A stretch of DNA of 7,812 nt from Gammaproteobacteria bacterium (GTDB lineage Bacteria; Pseudomonadota; Gammaproteobacteria; UBA6429; Thiohalophilaceae), in contig QILH01000224.1 in assembly GCA_003233255.1 (NCBI GenBank), forward strand, positions 1-7,812, read 5' to 3'. Made by a program: the position numbers and the translations under genes. Below, in pieces: positions 6,245-7,812 of the stretch. Numbering within the stretch: the first letter of the stretch is position 1; every line of letters starts with the position of its first letter. The notes beneath the pieces were generated by a model. That model was not told the origin of the DNA. It worked only from the letters and a program-made list of their open reading frames with translations, and did not search any database.

Positions 6245-7812
6245 ATGAAATCAATATTTCTAAAAATATCTGAAGTTCTGACTCCTGATAAGCGTAAATC
6301 AGCTGCGGTGTTGTTGTTGCTAATTATGTTAGGAACTTTCCTGGAAATACTAGGAATAAGTTTGCTACTCCCTATTATGGCTTTGTTAATGGAGAGTGAT
6401 ATAGCAACAAAATACCCAGCCGCTCAATCTGTGCTTAATTTATTTGGAAATCCTGATCATGTAACGCAAGTGCAGATTGCCATGCTGATATTTATAGGAA
6501 TTTATCTAATAAAAAATATTTATCTCGCTTTCCTTGCATGGTGGCAAGCCCGTTTTACAGTGGACTTGAAAGTTGATATGTCACAGAAGCTGTTTTCATT
6601 ATATTTATTTCAACCATATACTTTTCATTTACAAAGAAATTCGGCACAGTTAATCAGGAATATTACTGGAGAAGTTGGGCAGTTTACCAGTCGGGCGGTG
6701 ACTCCAGCTCTTGATTTGGTGTCTGAATTACTGGTAGTCATCGGTATTGTGATTTTGTTAATGTTGGTTGAACCGTTAGGAGCAATAATTGTATTTTGCG
6801 TACTTGCTCTTGCTGCCTGGATTTTTCATAGAAGCACTCGCGCTCATGTTACTCGGTGGGGCCAAGAGCGACAGTATCATGACGGTAAACGTATTCAACA
6901 TCTCCACCAGGGCCTTGGAGGTGTTAAGGATGTCAAATTACTCGGGCGAGAAGCCGAATTTCTGACTCAGTTTCATCAGCATAATATTCAAAGTGGCCAG
7001 ATATCCAAATTTCTGGATATACTTCAAAAACTCCCTCGTTTGTGGCTTGAAATACTTGCAGTAACTGGTTTGGCATTGTTAGTAATAGTTATGCTTGCCC
7101 AGGGTCGGGGTATGTCCAGTATCGTACCTACAATGGGTTTATTTGCGATAGCGGCATTTAGGTTAATGCCATCAGTAAACAGAATTTTGGTATCTGTGCA
7201 GTCATTGCGTTTCGGTTTACCGGCAATAGATCGGCTCGTTGCAGATTTTCAATTGCTTGATGTAAAATCAATAGATGATTCATATAGTATTCCCAAATTT
7301 CTGCAAGACATCTCGTTGAGGGAAGTATTTTATAAATATCCAAAGTCTGATATTCCTGCCCTCAAAAAAATCACTCTAAAAATCAGGCAAGGTGAGTCAG
7401 TGGGGTTTATTGGCCCCAGTGGGTCTGGAAAAAGCACAATGGTTGATGTGATTTTAGGCCTGTTGGAACCTGAGCAAGGTGAAGTGCTTGTAGATGGGAA
7501 GAATATACAAAAAAATCTCCGCTCATGGCAAGATCATATCGGTTATGTACCACAATCAATTTATTTGACGGATGATACGCTTCGACGAAATATTGCTTTT
7601 GGATTAACTGAAGAAAAAATTGATGACGAGGCAATTGAGCGAGCAGTAATTGCGGCGCAGCTCAAAGAATTTGTGGATGAATTGGAGAATGGTTTGGAAA
7701 CAATTGTTGGCGAAAGGGGCGTTCGTTTGTCTGGTGGGCAACGGCAACGAATCGGTATAGCCAGGGCGCTCTATCATAACCCCGATGTATTGGTGCTGGA
7801 TGAAGCAACCAG
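6245..7812 (+). CDS. PglK-like ABC transporter (lipid-linked oligosaccharide flippase), 3'-truncated by window edge
   Basis: The ATG at 6245 opens a frame of 522 codons that runs off the right edge. It is a half-transporter, membrane domain followed by ATPase domain, and probably acts as a dimer in the inner membrane. Hydrophobic segments lie at about residues 20-47, 79-99, 160-177, 180-194, 268-285 and 293-308, giving the usual six. The nucleotide-binding domain shows Walker A GPSGSGKST (390-398), Q-loop YVPQ (434-437), signature LSGGQ (495-499) and Walker B VLVLDEAT with D519 and E520. The H-loop lies beyond the edge. Between them, NITGEV (139-144), VKLLGRE, PRLWLE (264-269) and FRLMPSVNR (305-313) match the pattern I recall in Campylobacter PglK, which flips undecaprenyl-linked heptasaccharide, rather than lipid A exporter MsbA. 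Its place after glycosyltransferase and sugar genes supports a role in moving the finished glycan. Substrate is inferred. No good Shine-Dalgarno precedes ATG 6245. Confidence 0.9.
   Translation, partial: MKSIFLKISEVLTPDKRKSAAVLLLLIMLGTFLEILGISLLLPIMALLMESDIATKYPAAQSVLNLFGNPDHVTQVQIAMLIFIGIYLIKNIYLAFLAWWQARFTVDLKVDMSQKLFSLYLFQPYTFHLQRNSAQLIRNITGEVGQFTSRAVTPALDLVSELLVVIGIVILLMLVEPLGAIIVFCVLALAAWIFHRSTRAHVTRWGQERQYHDGKRIQHLHQGLGGVKDVKLLGREAEFLTQFHQHNIQSGQISKFLDILQKLPRLWLEILAVTGLALLVIVMLAQGRGMSSIVPTMGLFAIAAFRLMPSVNRILVSVQSLRFGLPAIDRLVADFQLLDVKSIDDSYSIPKFLQDISLREVFYKYPKSDIPALKKITLKIRQGESVGFIGPSGSGKSTMVDVILGLLEPEQGEVLVDGKNIQKNLRSWQDHIGYVPQSIYLTDDTLRRNIAFGLTEEKIDDEAIERAVIAAQLKEFVDELENGLETIVGERGVRLSGGQRQRIGIARALYHNPDVLVLDEAT

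Noticed and set aside
7158..7634. Two minus-strand frames (7158-7343 and 7407-7634)
   Set aside because: Both lie opposite the ABC transporter, whose Walker A and preceding linker are encoded there; neither shows a recognisable protein.

Overview
The window is a one-strand (+) piece of a surface-polysaccharide gene cluster (O-antigen, capsule or exopolysaccharide type). It is tightly packed, and I see no RNA genes, CRISPR arrays, insertion sequences or minus-strand genes. The GDP-sugar enzymes resemble the enterobacterial Gmd, ManC and Fcl proteins as I remember them. The DNA looks moderately AT-rich by eye. Both points fit a gammaproteobacterium, but I cannot name a genus. Similarity statements come from memory of these families; no search was run.

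Layout: (1) 1-1055, the end of a GT4 glycosyltransferase whose 5' end lies outside the window. (2) ~1070-2242, a second GT4 gene with no usable ATG where the protein should begin. (3) 2220-3356, a third GT4 gene overlapping the second. (4) 3415-3714, only the first ~98 codons of gmd (GDP-mannose 4,6-dehydratase). (5) 3715-4422, only the C-terminal half of manC (mannose-1-phosphate guanylyltransferase / mannose-6-phosphate isomerase), joined directly to the gmd stump. (6) 4428-5219, an intact GT2 (GT-A fold) glycosyltransferase. (7) 5242-6210, fcl (GDP-L-fucose synthase), with an apparent one-base frameshift a few codons before the end. (8) 6245 to the right edge, a PglK-like ABC transporter whose half-transporter polypeptide is cut off just after Walker B.

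How it should work: ManC makes GDP-mannose, Gmd converts it to GDP-4-keto-6-deoxymannose, and Fcl makes GDP-L-fucose. The four glycosyltransferases assemble a lipid-linked oligosaccharide, and the PglK-like ABC protein would flip it across the inner membrane. As written, the first two enzymes cannot work from this locus, because gmd lost its catalytic part and manC lost its nucleotidyltransferase active site. The GDP-fucose branch therefore depends on copies elsewhere, or it is dead, or the sequence is misassembled.

The main result of the hunt is this set of lesions: the gmd'/'manC junction at about 3710-3716, the fcl frameshift at about 6171-6174, and the missing start of the second GT4 gene. 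The ABC transporter is the clearest intact gene of the right part. I found no convincing evidence for a wholly new system; the window is a recognisable polysaccharide cluster with unusual damage.
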